A stretch of 64,000 nt of DNA. Origin: Sulfitobacter delicatus. Lineage in GTDB: Bacteria > Pseudomonadota > Alphaproteobacteria > Rhodobacterales > Rhodobacteraceae. A program made the position numbers and the translations under genes. Positions 38,043 to 46,831 of this stretch are shown piece after piece (the first letter of the stretch is position 1; every line of letters starts with the position of its first letter). The stretch is taken from the NCBI RefSeq assembly GCF_900102535.1, contig NZ_FNBP01000002.1, positions 523,138 to 587,137 on the forward strand, given 5' to 3'. The notes beneath the pieces were generated by a model. The model made no database searches and had not been told where the DNA came from. It saw nothing but the letters and a program-made list of their open reading frames with translations.

Positions 38043-38597
38043 TTACTTGGGGACCAGCACGCTATTTACAACGTGGATCACCCCGTTGGACTGGTTCACA
38101 TCTGCGATAGTCACGCGCGAGGCGTTGCCGCTCTCGTCGATGATATAGACGTTGTTGCCTTTGACTTGTGCGGACAGCGCGTCGCCGGAGACGGCGTTGA
38201 AGTGATAAAATCCATCGCTGGAGGCGCGGGCCTTGGCTGCGATGTCCGCGGCGGACCATTTGCCCGCGACAACATGGGCCGTCAGCACTTTGGTCAGCAT
38301 GTCTTTGTTTTCGGGCTTCAGCAGCGTGTCGACAGTGCCCGCGGGCAGTGCGGCGAAGGCATCATTTACGGGGGCGAAAACGGTGAAGGGGCCTTCGGAG
38401 GCCAGCGTGTCGACCAGACCGGCGGCTTTCACGGCGGCGACCAGCGTGGTGTGATCGGCGGAGTTCACGGCGTTTTCGACGATGTTTTTATTCTCAAACA
38501 TATCCGCACCACCGACCTGCGGGTTGGCGGCCATAGCGCCTGTGGCGAACAAAGCGGCAGTAGCGGTCGCGGCGGCGAGTGTCTTGAAGTTGATCAT
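38043..38597 (-). CDS. Secreted fasciclin (FAS1) domain protein
   Basis: This 184-residue protein has a signal peptide (cleavage near GAMA-ANPQ, residue 23) and one FAS1 domain (about 40-182) with GPFTVFAPVNDAFAALPAGT and the terminal VIHVVNSVLVP strand. FAS1 proteins are extracellular or periplasmic and often mediate adhesion. It is the third gene downstream of an ECF sigma factor, with its own terminator-separated promoter region, a common arrangement in roseobacters. ATG 38597 is preceded by GAGGAAA. Confidence 0.92.
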   Translation of the reverse strand: MINFKTLAAATATAALFATGAMAANPQVGGADMFENKNIVENAVNSADHTTLVAAVKAAGLVDTLASEGPFTVFAPVNDAFAALPAGTVDTLLKPENKDMLTKVLTAHVVAGKWSAADIAAKARASSDGFYHFNAVSGDALSAQVKGNNVYIIDESGNASRVTIADVNQSNGVIHVVNSVLVPK

Positions 38598-38720
38598 TTG
38601 GGTTTCCTCCTCAGATGCCCCCCGTTGTGGGCGGCGATGCTGAACCCACGGAAGCAGCGCGGCAGGAGTTTCAGCAGGGAGTGAGTTTTTCTTAAAAAAA
38701 CTTTCAAGCGACTGTAACAA

Positions 38721-38750
38721 ACAAAAGAAAAGCCGCCCCGAAGGGCGGCT
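38721..38750 (-). terminator. Terminator after the sigma/anti-sigma genes
   Basis: On the minus strand GCCGCCC-TTCG-GGGCGGC is followed by TTTTCTTTTGT, 10 bp after the anti-sigma stop. It separates the sigma operon from the fasciclin gene. Confidence 0.9.
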
Positions 38751-38759
38751 TCTGTGATC

Positions 38760-39452
38760 TTAGAGCTCGGCCACTGCGCCTGCGGCCATGACGGAACCGG
38801 TGGGCACGCCACCCGGCGCACCGCCCGGTGGCTCGTCGGTAATGGCCAGCGTGATCTGCGCGGCCTCGGCGGCCAGATCGGCAGGCAGGGCGACACGGCT
38901 CACGTCACCGTCTGGCAGCACGCCCAGCGAGATCGGCGCCCGTTCGGGTAGGATTGCCCAAAGCTCCAGCACCCGGCCTTCGGGTGCCGCGCCGGAGACC
39001 CGGCGCAGAGCAATGTCGCCGCGTGACATGTCCATCACGGCGAGCAGTTCCAGCGCGCTGTCTTCGGCAGCCATGCGGGTGGCATAGACCTCGCCCTGCG
39101 TTGGCACTGTTGGTTCCTGAAGCAGCGGTACAGCAAGGAAGGCCACCGCCGCCAGCGCTGCAAAGCTGATCCCCTGCCAGACCCAGAGGCGCTGCATCAA
39201 CGGCACGCGCCGGGCCGAGAAGAGCCGCGCCATCAGCGCTTTGCGCGATCGGGCGGGGGCGTTCACCGGGGTGATGTCATCGGTCATGGCGACGAAGCGT
39301 TCCTGCCAGTCGGCCACGCGGCGCGCAAATGCACGGTCTTGCAGCATGCGGGCGCGGGCCGCATCGCGCGCCTCGCCCTCGACCAGCCCAAGCGCCACTT
39401 CGGCGGCGAGCATGTCATCGTCTTCGGCGGGCATGGTGGGGTGGTCGCTCAT
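38760..39452 (-). CDS. Membrane anti-sigma factor (RskA-like)
   Basis: This 230-residue protein has a cytoplasmic N-terminal sigma-binding region (about 1-80), one transmembrane segment at about 90-111 (WVWQGISFAALAAVAFLAVP), and a C-terminal RskA-type periplasmic domain with LELWAILPERAPISLGVLPDG. Such proteins hold an ECF sigma factor inactive until an envelope signal triggers release. Its start overlaps the sigma-factor stop by 4 bp. ATG 39452 (MSDHPTMPAEDDD) is preferred over 39497. Confidence 0.9.
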   Translation of the reverse strand: MSDHPTMPAEDDDMLAAEVALGLVEGEARDAARARMLQDRAFARRVADWQERFVAMTDDITPVNAPARSRKALMARLFSARRVPLMQRLWVWQGISFAALAAVAFLAVPLLQEPTVPTQGEVYATRMAAEDSALELLAVMDMSRGDIALRRVSGAAPEGRVLELWAILPERAPISLGVLPDGDVSRVALPADLAAEAAQITLAITDEPPGGAPGGVPTGSVMAAGAVAEL

Positions 39453-40009
39453 ATGCTCATACACTCCCGCAGGCTCATCAACCCGCGCCGCAGCCATGTG
39501 CGCATCGTGTTGAGCGGCACGTTGAACCGCTCGGCCAGATCGGCATAGCTCGCCCCTTCCAGATAGGCCCCCCGGATCGCCGCACCACGGTCGGCTTCGA
39601 GCCCGTCAAGACAGCCCGTCAGACGCGTGGCTTCCGAGGCCGCGACGGCGGATTGTTCGGGATTTGGCCCCGGTGCGGCCAGTTCAAGCCCCGGCGTGTC
39701 GATGTCCTGATGCCCCTTGCGCGTCGCGCGCAGACGGTCAATCGCGGTGTTGCGGGCGATGGTAATCAGCCATGTCATCGGCGACAGACCGTTGGCCTGA
39801 TAGCGGTCCGCGTTGTTCCATATCTTGACGAATGTATCTTGCATGGCGTCCTCTGCTGCGGCCCGTGTATCCAACACACGCAGGCTGACCCCAAAGAGTT
39901 TCGCCGACACCCGATCATAAAGCGCTTCGAACGCTGCACGATCTCCCATTGCCACCTGCGCGATCAAGCGCTCGATTTCTTCGCGGTCGCTGTTCAAGGG
40001 CCACTCCAT
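39449..40009 (-). CDS. ECF RNA polymerase sigma factor
   Basis: This 186-residue protein has sigma region 2 (ALYDRVSAKLFGVSLRVL with AAAEDAMQDTFVKIWNNADRY) and region 4 (YADLAERFNVPLNTMRTWLRR), the layout of ECF sigma factors. It is translationally coupled to an RskA-like anti-sigma factor. The downstream fasciclin and msrB genes are likely targets, but no -35/-10 pair shared by the promoters could be established by eye. Confidence 0.93.
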   Translation of the reverse strand: MEWPLNSDREEIERLIAQVAMGDRAAFEALYDRVSAKLFGVSLRVLDTRAAAEDAMQDTFVKIWNNADRYQANGLSPMTWLITIARNTAIDRLRATRKGHQDIDTPGLELAAPGPNPEQSAVAASEATRLTGCLDGLEADRGAAIRGAYLEGASYADLAERFNVPLNTMRTWLRRGLMSLRECMSI

Positions 40010-40248
40010 CAGAGGGTCAAAGGGTCAGGCGCCATCGTTCCGCCCGTGTTTCAAAGTGCGACAACGCCTGCAAAAGTCAACATGGGCCTGCAGCCATAAC
40101 GGGTTGTTTACCACCCTGTACCATCCGCCTGCATTGGCACAACCCTTCGCGGGATAAGGAAAATCCCCCGCAGCGTTCACAGAGATTGCAGCACCCCAAT
40201 GCTTGCGCTACCCAGTTTGCGAGGGGAATGCGCAAGGGGAGAATGTGC

Positions 40249-41451
40249 ATGCAAAACGCGCTTGAGACGTCTTATGACGTGGTGATCGTGGGGGGGGCCA
40301 TCTATGGCTCGGCGCTGGCCTGGTGGCTGACGAACACGCCCGGTTTTGATGGCAGCATCTTGGTGGTGGAGCGCGACCCGACCTATGAATTCGCCTCGAC
40401 CAGCCATACGAATTCTTGCATCCGGCAGCAGTTCAGCAGCCGTGTGAACATCCAAATCTCGCAGTTCGGGGCCGAGTTCATCAAGAATTTTCGTCACTTC
40501 ATGCATGACGACCCGGAGGTGCCCCACCTCGCCCTACAATGCTTTGGCTACCTCTACCTTGCCGACACGCCCAAGTTTGCCGAGACCCTGCGCGAGACGC
40601 AGGCGATCCAAGCCGCGATGGGCGCGCATACCAAACATATGACCCGCGAGGAGCTTGCCGCGCGCTACCCCTTCTACAGCCTCGACGACATTATCGCGGC
40701 CAACCATAACACGGTGGACGAAGGCTATTTCGACGGCGGCACCATGTTCGACTGGTTCAAACGTATGGCCAAGCGGCGCGGTGTGAGCTTTGTGCATGAC
40801 GAGGCGACGGGCATGGACCTGAACCCCGCAGGCAGCGCCGTGGATGCGGTGACGCTAAAATCCGGCGCGAAGGTTTCCTGCGGCACGGTGGTCAACGCTT
40901 CCGGCCCCCGCGCGGCAGCAACAGCGCGGATGGCGGGGATCGACCTGCCCGTGGTCCCGCGCAAGCGCTACACCTTCATCTTTGACGCCGCCGAGCCGCT
41001 GGAAATGGACCTGCCGCTGACCATCGACCCCAGCGGCGTGCACATGCGGCAAGAGGGCAAATACTACATGGCGGGCTGCCCGCCGGACGATGATGTCGAT
41101 GTGGCCTATGACGACTTTGGCTTTGACCATTCGATCTGGGAAAACAAGGTCTGGCCCGCGATTGCGACCCGCGTCCCGGCCTTTGAACGGGTCAAGGTGA
41201 TCAACGAATGGGTCGGGCATTATGCCTTTAACACCGTTGACCAGAACGCCATTCTGGGGCGGCATGACAAGGTCGCGAACTTCGTCTTTATGAACGGCTT
41301 TTCCGGCCATGGCTTGCAACAGGCCCCCGCCATCGGGCGCGGCATTGCCGAATTGATCACCCATGGCGCCTACCGCACGCTGGACCTTACGCCGCTGGAA
41401 TATGGGCGCATTGTGCGGTCCGAGAAATTCATTGAAAGGGCCGTGATATGA
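40249..41451 (+). CDS. FAD-dependent oxidoreductase (DAO family)
   Basis: This 400-residue protein has an N-terminal Rossmann motif (YDVVIVGGAIYGSALAWWL), a FASTSHTNSCIRQQFS segment and a C-terminal NGFSGHGLQQAPAIGRGIAEL that closes the FAD site, as in DAO/FOXRED1-like oxidases. The third glycine of the usual GxGxxG is alanine, a form also seen in relatives. Substrate is unknown; family members oxidise secondary amines or hydroxy acids. ATG 40249 lies 8 bp after GGGGA; upstream ATGs at 40243 and 40228 are possible. It overlaps the aldolase gene by 4 bp. Confidence 0.85.
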   Translation: MQNALETSYDVVIVGGAIYGSALAWWLTNTPGFDGSILVVERDPTYEFASTSHTNSCIRQQFSSRVNIQISQFGAEFIKNFRHFMHDDPEVPHLALQCFGYLYLADTPKFAETLRETQAIQAAMGAHTKHMTREELAARYPFYSLDDIIAANHNTVDEGYFDGGTMFDWFKRMAKRRGVSFVHDEATGMDLNPAGSAVDAVTLKSGAKVSCGTVVNASGPRAAATARMAGIDLPVVPRKRYTFIFDAAEPLEMDLPLTIDPSGVHMRQEGKYYMAGCPPDDDVDVAYDDFGFDHSIWENKVWPAIATRVPAFERVKVINEWVGHYAFNTVDQNAILGRHDKVANFVFMNGFSGHGLQQAPAIGRGIAELITHGAYRTLDLTPLEYGRIVRSEKFIERAVI

Positions 41452-42227
41452 AGCACGCCGAGAACAAGTTCCTCGCCGCAATCCGGTCGGGTCAGAAACA
41501 GCTCGGCCTCTGGGTCTCGCTGTCGGACGGCTATGCCGCCGAGGTGGTGGCCCATGCGGGCTATGACTGGGTGATGCTCGATATGGAGCACGCACCGAGC
41601 GATATGAAGTCCGTGCTGGGCCAGTTGCAGGCGTTTTCGGGCAGCGAGACCACGGCGATGGTGCGGCCCGATTGGAACGACGCGGTCAAAGTGAAACGCT
41701 TGATGGACCTCGGCGCGCCGGGCTTGCTGTTCCCGATGGTGCAGACGCCCGACGAGGCCCGCGCCGCCGTCGCCGCCTGCCGCTACCCGCCACGTGGCGT
41801 GCGCGGCGTGGCCGGACTGAACCGCGCCAACCGCTTTGGCCGGATCGAGGACTACTACGACCAAGTCGAGAACCAGACCGCGATCCTGATCCAGCTTGAA
41901 ACCCGCGCCGCCGTGGAAAACGCCGCCGGTTTTGCCGAAGTCGAGGGGATCGACGGCATCTTCTTTGGCCCTGCGGACATTGGCGCTGATATGGGCCATC
42001 TGGGTCAGACCATGCACCCCGAGATCTGGGATCTGATCCGCCCGGCGGCAAAGCTGCTGATCGACAAAGGCATTCCCGTGGGCACCTTGGTCACCGATCC
42101 CAATTTTGCCGCCGAGTTGCTGAACGAAGGTTTCACCTTCGTCGCCTGCGGCACCGATGCGGGTCTGCTGGCCCGTGGGGCTGATGCGCTGCGCGCGCAA
42201 GTGCGCGACAAGATTTCAAAGACGTGA
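41448..42227 (+). CDS. HpcH/HpaI-type aldolase
   Basis: This 259-residue class II aldolase has the DMEHAPSDM motif with the catalytic histidine, the arginine in AMVRPDWND, the metal ligands in IQLETRAAVEN and GPADIGADMG. The family includes 2-keto-3-deoxy-glucarate aldolase GarL and 4-hydroxy-2-oxoheptanedioate aldolase HpaI. With the uronate-dehydrogenase-like and dehydratase genes that follow, a cleavage giving pyruvate and an aldehyde from a deoxy-keto sugar acid is the best inference. Confidence 0.9.
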   Translation: MKHAENKFLAAIRSGQKQLGLWVSLSDGYAAEVVAHAGYDWVMLDMEHAPSDMKSVLGQLQAFSGSETTAMVRPDWNDAVKVKRLMDLGAPGLLFPMVQTPDEARAAVAACRYPPRGVRGVAGLNRANRFGRIEDYYDQVENQTAILIQLETRAAVENAAGFAEVEGIDGIFFGPADIGADMGHLGQTMHPEIWDLIRPAAKLLIDKGIPVGTLVTDPNFAAELLNEGFTFVACGTDAGLLARGADALRAQVRDKISKT

Positions 42228-42239
42228 AAGGATAACGAG

Positions 42240-43082
42240 ATGAAATTCAAGAAACTGGTCCTGACCGGTGCCGCCGGGCGCCTCGGCTCTTACCTGCGCG
42301 AGCCGCTGGCCGCGATGTGCGAGGAACTGGTCAGCTCCGACATCGCCGAGGACGTCGGCACGCTTTATGACGGCGAGCGCTACCAGAAGGCCGATCTGGC
42401 CAATTACGACGAGGTCGCGGCCCTGATGGAGGGCGCCGACATGGTGGTGCATTTCGGCGCCATCGTGGACGAGAAACCCTTCATGGAACTCTTGGGTCCG
42501 AACTTCGTCGGCTCCTACAACGTCTGGGAATCCGCCTATCAAGCCGGCGCACGCCGCGTGGTCTATGCCTCCTCGATCCACGCGGTTGGCATGCACAAGA
42601 AATCCGACTTCATCGGCATCGACGCCGCCCACAAGCCCGACACCTTCTACGGTCTCGCCAAATGCTTCACCGAAGACCTCGGCTCCATGTATTGGGACAA
42701 ACGCCAGTTGGAATCCGTACATCTGCGCATTCTCAGCGCCGCGCAGGTCAACAACTCCCGCGCGCTTGGCTCGTGGCTCAGCTATGACGACCTGATCCAA
42801 CTGGTGACCCGCGCCGTCGACACGCCTTCGGTCGGTTTCTCGGTAATCTACGGTGTGTCGAACAACGACCGCGCCCCGGTGGACAATGCCAAAGCGTCCT
42901 TCTTAGGCTACCGTCCCAAAGACAACGCCGAGCAATTTGCCGAAAAAGTGCTGGCCGAGGAAGGCCCCGTCGACATCACCGATCCCGGCCAGATGTGCCA
43001 CGGCGGCCCCTTCGCCAAGGTCGATCTGGGCGAAAGCGGCGTGGCGCAGATGAAGATCGTGAACGACAAGAAAGAGACCTGA
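42240..43082 (+). CDS. NAD-dependent epimerase/dehydrogenase, uronate dehydrogenase-like
   Basis: This 280-residue extended short-chain dehydrogenase has the GAAGRLGSYLRE nucleotide-binding motif at residues 10-21, catalytic S111/S112 and Y137-x3-K141 (YGLAK). The size, the SSIHAVGMHK segment and the neighbours suggest uronate dehydrogenase, which oxidises galacturonate or glucuronate to the aldarolactone. Substrate specificity is not proved by the sequence. It lies 12 bp after the aldolase gene. Confidence 0.82.
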   Translation: MKFKKLVLTGAAGRLGSYLREPLAAMCEELVSSDIAEDVGTLYDGERYQKADLANYDEVAALMEGADMVVHFGAIVDEKPFMELLGPNFVGSYNVWESAYQAGARRVVYASSIHAVGMHKKSDFIGIDAAHKPDTFYGLAKCFTEDLGSMYWDKRQLESVHLRILSAAQVNNSRALGSWLSYDDLIQLVTRAVDTPSVGFSVIYGVSNNDRAPVDNAKASFLGYRPKDNAEQFAEKVLAEEGPVDITDPGQMCHGGPFAKVDLGESGVAQMKIVNDKKET

Positions 43083-43107
43083 CCGCAGGTCAACAGGAGG
43101 GCCCGTC

Positions 43108-44340
43108 ATGAAGCTGCAAGACCTCGATGTGATCGTGACGGCCCCACCCGCCCCCGGCTGGGGCGGGCGCTATTGGATCTTGGTCAAGCTGACGACCGAC
43201 AGCGGCATCACCGGCTGGGGCGAATGCTATGCCACGAGCGTCGGCCCCAAGGCGATGACAGCGGTGATCGAGGACGTCTTTACCCGTCACATGGTTGGCG
43301 AGAACCCCGAAAACATCGAGCCGATGTTCCGCCGCGCCTATTCGTCTGGCTTCACCCAGCGGCCCGATCTGACGGTCATGGGGGCGTTTTCGGGGTTAGA
43401 GATCGCCTGCTGGGACATCTTGGGCAAAGACCGCGACCGCCCGGTGCATGCGCTGCTCGGCGGGCGCACCAACGCGCGAGTGCGCGCCTATACCTATCTC
43501 TACCCGCTGCCTCATCACGACATTGCCGCCTTCTGGACCTCGCCCGAGATGGCCGCCGAATCCGCCGCCGATTGCGTCGCCCGCGGCTATACGGCGGTAA
43601 AGTTCGACCCCGCAGGCCCCTACACGCTGCGCGGTGGCCATATGCCCGCGATGTCGGACATCACGCGCTCGGTCGCCTTTTGCAAAGCGATCCGTGAGGC
43701 GGTGGGGGATAAGGCCGACCTGCTGTTCGGCACCCATGGTCAGTTTACGACTGCGGGCGCGATCCGTCTGGGCAAAGCCTTAGAGCCTTACGACCCGCTG
43801 TGGTTCGAAGAGCCGATCCCGCCCGATGCGCCAGAGCAGATGGCCAAGGTCGCCCGCGGCCAGCGCATCCCAGTGGCTACGGGCGAGCGGTTGACCACCA
43901 AGGCCGAGTTCGCGCCGCTCCTGCGCTCTGGGGCTGCGGAAATCCTGCAACCGGCGCTTGGTCGGGTGGGTGGCATCAATGAGGCCCGCAAGATCGCCGC
44001 CATGGCCGAGGTATATAACGCGCAGATCGCGCCGCATCTTTATGCCGGGCCGGTGGAGTGGGCGGCGAATGTGCAACTTGCGACGGCGATCCCAAACATC
44101 CTGATGTGCGAGACCATTGAGACGCCGTTTCATGAGAAACTGATCAAGGGGGCGATCCGAACGGAAGGCGGTTTCATCAGCGCGCCCGAGGCGCCCGGTC
44201 TGGGGATTGAGGTGGACGAAGCACTGGCCCGCGCGCATCCTTATCGAGGCAACGGCCTGCATCTAGAAATGCAAGAAGCCCCCTGCGACTACGCCAATGG
44301 CAACGACTTCCAAGGCGGTGCGCCAGCCAAAAACGATTAG
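43108..44340 (+). CDS. Enolase-superfamily sugar-acid dehydratase (mandelate racemase family)
   Basis: This 410-residue protein has the N-terminal capping domain and TIM barrel of mandelate racemase/MLE enzymes. Motifs include YTAVKFDPAGPYT, LFGTHGQFTTAGA, WFEEPIPPD and ATGERLTTKAEF for metal binding, and the histidine in IAPHLYAGP. The third-strand GTHG form belongs to the galactonate/galactarate dehydratase-like branch, but the substrate is open; cycloisomerases also share it. It starts 25 bp after the dehydrogenase and ends the operon. Confidence 0.85.
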   Translation: MKLQDLDVIVTAPPAPGWGGRYWILVKLTTDSGITGWGECYATSVGPKAMTAVIEDVFTRHMVGENPENIEPMFRRAYSSGFTQRPDLTVMGAFSGLEIACWDILGKDRDRPVHALLGGRTNARVRAYTYLYPLPHHDIAAFWTSPEMAAESAADCVARGYTAVKFDPAGPYTLRGGHMPAMSDITRSVAFCKAIREAVGDKADLLFGTHGQFTTAGAIRLGKALEPYDPLWFEEPIPPDAPEQMAKVARGQRIPVATGERLTTKAEFAPLLRSGAAEILQPALGRVGGINEARKIAAMAEVYNAQIAPHLYAGPVEWAANVQLATAIPNILMCETIETPFHEKLIKGAIRTEGGFISAPEAPGLGIEVDEALARAHPYRGNGLHLEMQEAPCDYANGNDFQGGAPAKND

Positions 44341-44353
44341 CGCAATCGACAGT

Positions 44354-44519
44354 CCCAGCCCGGAATCAAGCCGCAGGCGCCGGGCCATCGCCTGCCCGCC
44401 CCCCCGGGTAGGCGATTTGGTAAGGCTGGGCGCAACTCTGAGAAAAATCGCCAAGGCTGCACCATAAAGTGGCATGAACCACCCTTCGCATCACCAACCC
44501 GCAGGCAGGCGCCGGCCCT
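44354..44519 (+). repeat. 166-bp structured intergenic element, copy 2
   Basis: This is the second copy of the element at 27381-27546, with the same length and orientation. The 12-bp hairpin is kept (ATCGCCTGCCCG at 44387-44398, CGGGTAGGCGAT at 44405-44416), while the 6-nt loop differs (CCCCCC against CCCGGA). It fills the space between two convergent genes and its right end touches the E1 gene stop. Confidence 0.8.
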
Positions 44520-46692
44520 ATCCGAGCAACTCACGCGCCGCCGCCACGATCCCCTCCCGCGAGGGCAGCGTCGCCGCATAAGCTGGCCCAGTGGCAATAA
44601 AACTATCCTCCGCCGTTAGCCGCGCAAAGCGCTCAACACCGCGCTCCGCCATCAGCGCCATCAGCCCCTCGGCCTGCCCCCCCGTGCGGCGACATTCATC
44701 GACGATCAACACAGGCCGATCCCCAATCGCCTCCATCAACGCCGCCTCCGGCAAAGGCGCCAACCAGCGTAAATCAATCACCCGCGCCTCCACGCCCTGC
44801 GCCGCCAAATCCAGCGCCGCCTGCTGGCTCAGATAATGCCCGTTGCCATAGCTCACGATCGCCAAATCAGCGCCATCACCAGAAACACCAACTTCGCCCA
44901 ACCCGATCCGCCGATCCGGCGCCGGATAATGACGCATCCAGCCGCCATCCCCGGCCTCCTCCAAATCGCGCATCGGATAAAGCGCAATCGGCTCAACAAA
45001 GACCACCACCCGCTGCTCCTCGCGCGCCAAACGATGCGCCTCACGCAACATCATCGCGGCGTCATCCCCGGCAGAGGGACAAGCAATAATAATCCCCGGA
45101 ATGTCGCGCAACACGGCCAGCGAGTTGTCATTATGAAAATGCCCGCCAAAGCCCTTCTGATAGCCCAGCCCCGCGATGCGCAGCACCATCGGGTTGCTCC
45201 ACTGCCCGTCCGAGAAAAATGGCAGCGTCGCCGCCTCCCCGCGCAGCTGGTCCTCGGCATTGTGCAGATAGGCCAGAAACTGGATCTCGGGCATCGGCAC
45301 AAAACCGTTATGCGCCATGCCAATCGCCAAGCCCAAAATGCTCTGCTCATCCAACAGCGTGTCGATCACCCGCCCCGGCCCAAAGCGGCTCTGCAACTTC
45401 TGTGTAACGCCATAGACCCCACCCTTGCGGCCCACATCCTCGCCCATCAGCATGGTTTCGGGATGCGCCAACATCAGATCGTGCAAAGCCCAGTTAATCA
45501 ACCGCGACATCGGCTGCGGGTTGTCCATCTGGCCCATGTCGCTGCCGAAGGCCTCGGCCCGCGCTTCGGCGCTCGGCCCGTTGCTGGGCGCGCAGGCGCG
45601 CTTGGGCGGCACAAGGCTCGCCATGACATCCGAGGCCGTCTTCAAGCGGGGACGTTTGACCACCTCGTGAGCAGCCTTAGCCACCGCATCCTGCGTCTCG
45701 CGGTAAATCGCCAGCGCCTCTTCGGCCCCCATCCCTGCCTCGACCAACAACCGCGCGGAATGCAGCAAAGGATCATTCGCCTCATCCGCCTCAACCTCGG
45801 CCCGCGGCAAATATGAAGTCGCCACATCCGCCCCGGCATGGCCATAAAGCCGCACGGTGCGCAGATGCAAAAAGGCCGGCTTGCGATGCACCCGCACATA
45901 ATCCGCCGCCTCTTTGGCCGCCGCAAAGGCAGCATGCAGGTCGAGCCCATCGCCCTCGAAAAACTTCAACCCCGGCCGGGCAGACATCGACGCTTTGATC
46001 CAGCCAGTTGGCGTCTTGGTCGAAATCCCGATGCCGTTGTCCTCGCAGACAAACAAAAGCGGCAAAGGCACGCCCTGCACGGCGGTCCAACAGGCCGCGT
46101 TGATCGCCCCCTGCGCCGTGGAATGGTTCGCCGAAGCGTCACCAAAACTGCACATGGCAATCGCATCGCGCGGCAAGATCGCATGCTCCGGCCGCTGCCG
46201 CCGCGCCATGCCGATGGAATGCGCGGCGCCCACTGCCTTGGGCAGATGGCTGGCGATGGTCGAGGTCTGCGGTGGGATCATCAAAGGCCGCGAACCCAGC
46301 ACCTTGTGCCGCCCACCACTCGTCGGATCCTCTGCAGAACAGGCGAAGCTCAAGAGCATGTCGCGCAACATGTCCTGCCCTTCGGCCTGATCGGCCCGGG
46401 CAATCTGAAACGCCGCATCGCGGTAATGCAGGAAGGCAATGTCATCCACCCGCAGCGCTGCCGCCACCGCGGCCATGCCCTCATGGCCCGAGGAGCCAAT
46501 GGTATAAAACCCCTGCCCCGCCTTCTGCATGACCCGGCTTTGCAGATCGAGGGCCCTGCTTAATACCTGCGCGCGATAAAGCTGCTCCAGTGCGCCCCGG
46601 TCGAGCGTTTTTTTATCGGAAGTGGAAACAGGAAAATCCCCCGCCGCAACGCGACGGAGGAAGTTCTCATGAACGATAGCAACGCGGTCCAT
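44518..46692 (-). CDS. Fused two-oxoacid dehydrogenase E1 (alpha-beta), branched-chain type
   Basis: This 724-residue protein joins E1-alpha (about 1-380) to E1-beta (about 395-724). The thiamine diphosphate motif runs from SFGDASANHSTAQGA to VCEDNGIGIS; beta signatures include LMGEDVGRKGGVYGVT and PEIQFLAYLHNAEDQL. Such fused E1s decarboxylate branched-chain or related two-oxo acids and need E2 and E3 partners, neither of which is in the window. ATG 46692 (MDRVAIVHENFL) is chosen; the frame runs on to 46863 through intergenic repeats. Confidence 0.88.
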   Translation of the reverse strand: MDRVAIVHENFLRRVAAGDFPVSTSDKKTLDRGALEQLYRAQVLSRALDLQSRVMQKAGQGFYTIGSSGHEGMAAVAAALRVDDIAFLHYRDAAFQIARADQAEGQDMLRDMLLSFACSAEDPTSGGRHKVLGSRPLMIPPQTSTIASHLPKAVGAAHSIGMARRQRPEHAILPRDAIAMCSFGDASANHSTAQGAINAACWTAVQGVPLPLLFVCEDNGIGISTKTPTGWIKASMSARPGLKFFEGDGLDLHAAFAAAKEAADYVRVHRKPAFLHLRTVRLYGHAGADVATSYLPRAEVEADEANDPLLHSARLLVEAGMGAEEALAIYRETQDAVAKAAHEVVKRPRLKTASDVMASLVPPKRACAPSNGPSAEARAEAFGSDMGQMDNPQPMSRLINWALHDLMLAHPETMLMGEDVGRKGGVYGVTQKLQSRFGPGRVIDTLLDEQSILGLAIGMAHNGFVPMPEIQFLAYLHNAEDQLRGEAATLPFFSDGQWSNPMVLRIAGLGYQKGFGGHFHNDNSLAVLRDIPGIIIACPSAGDDAAMMLREAHRLAREEQRVVVFVEPIALYPMRDLEEAGDGGWMRHYPAPDRRIGLGEVGVSGDGADLAIVSYGNGHYLSQQAALDLAAQGVEARVIDLRWLAPLPEAALMEAIGDRPVLIVDECRRTGGQAEGLMALMAERGVERFARLTAEDSFIATGPAYAATLPSREGIVAAARELLG

Positions 46693-46728
46693 GGGGCCTC
46701 TTGAAATAAAACTTCTTGCCTTCGGTGA

Positions 46729-46794
46729 AAGTATTTTTGGCCAAAAAGAGCGGGGGAGCCCCATTCTTTTTGGCCTCAAATACTTGGAGGGGGG
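46729..46794. repeat. Inverted repeat between gcdH and the E1 gene
   Basis: AAGTATTTTTGGCCAAAAAG (about 46729-46748) faces a near-exact reverse complement (CTTTTTGGCCTCAAATACTT, about 46775-46794), two mismatches in 20, around a GGGG-AG-CCCC core. It is related in its TATTT start to the repeats at 7073 and 61822. Confidence 0.7.
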
Positions 46795-46831
46795 GCTTGG
46801 GGGGGAGGAAATCCCCCCAATATACCGTCGT

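Noticed and set aside
38598..38720. A shared ECF promoter upstream of the sigma and fasciclin genes
   Set aside because: Both regions contain TGAAAC, but the sequences 17 bp downstream do not agree, so no common -35/-10 pair could be defended.
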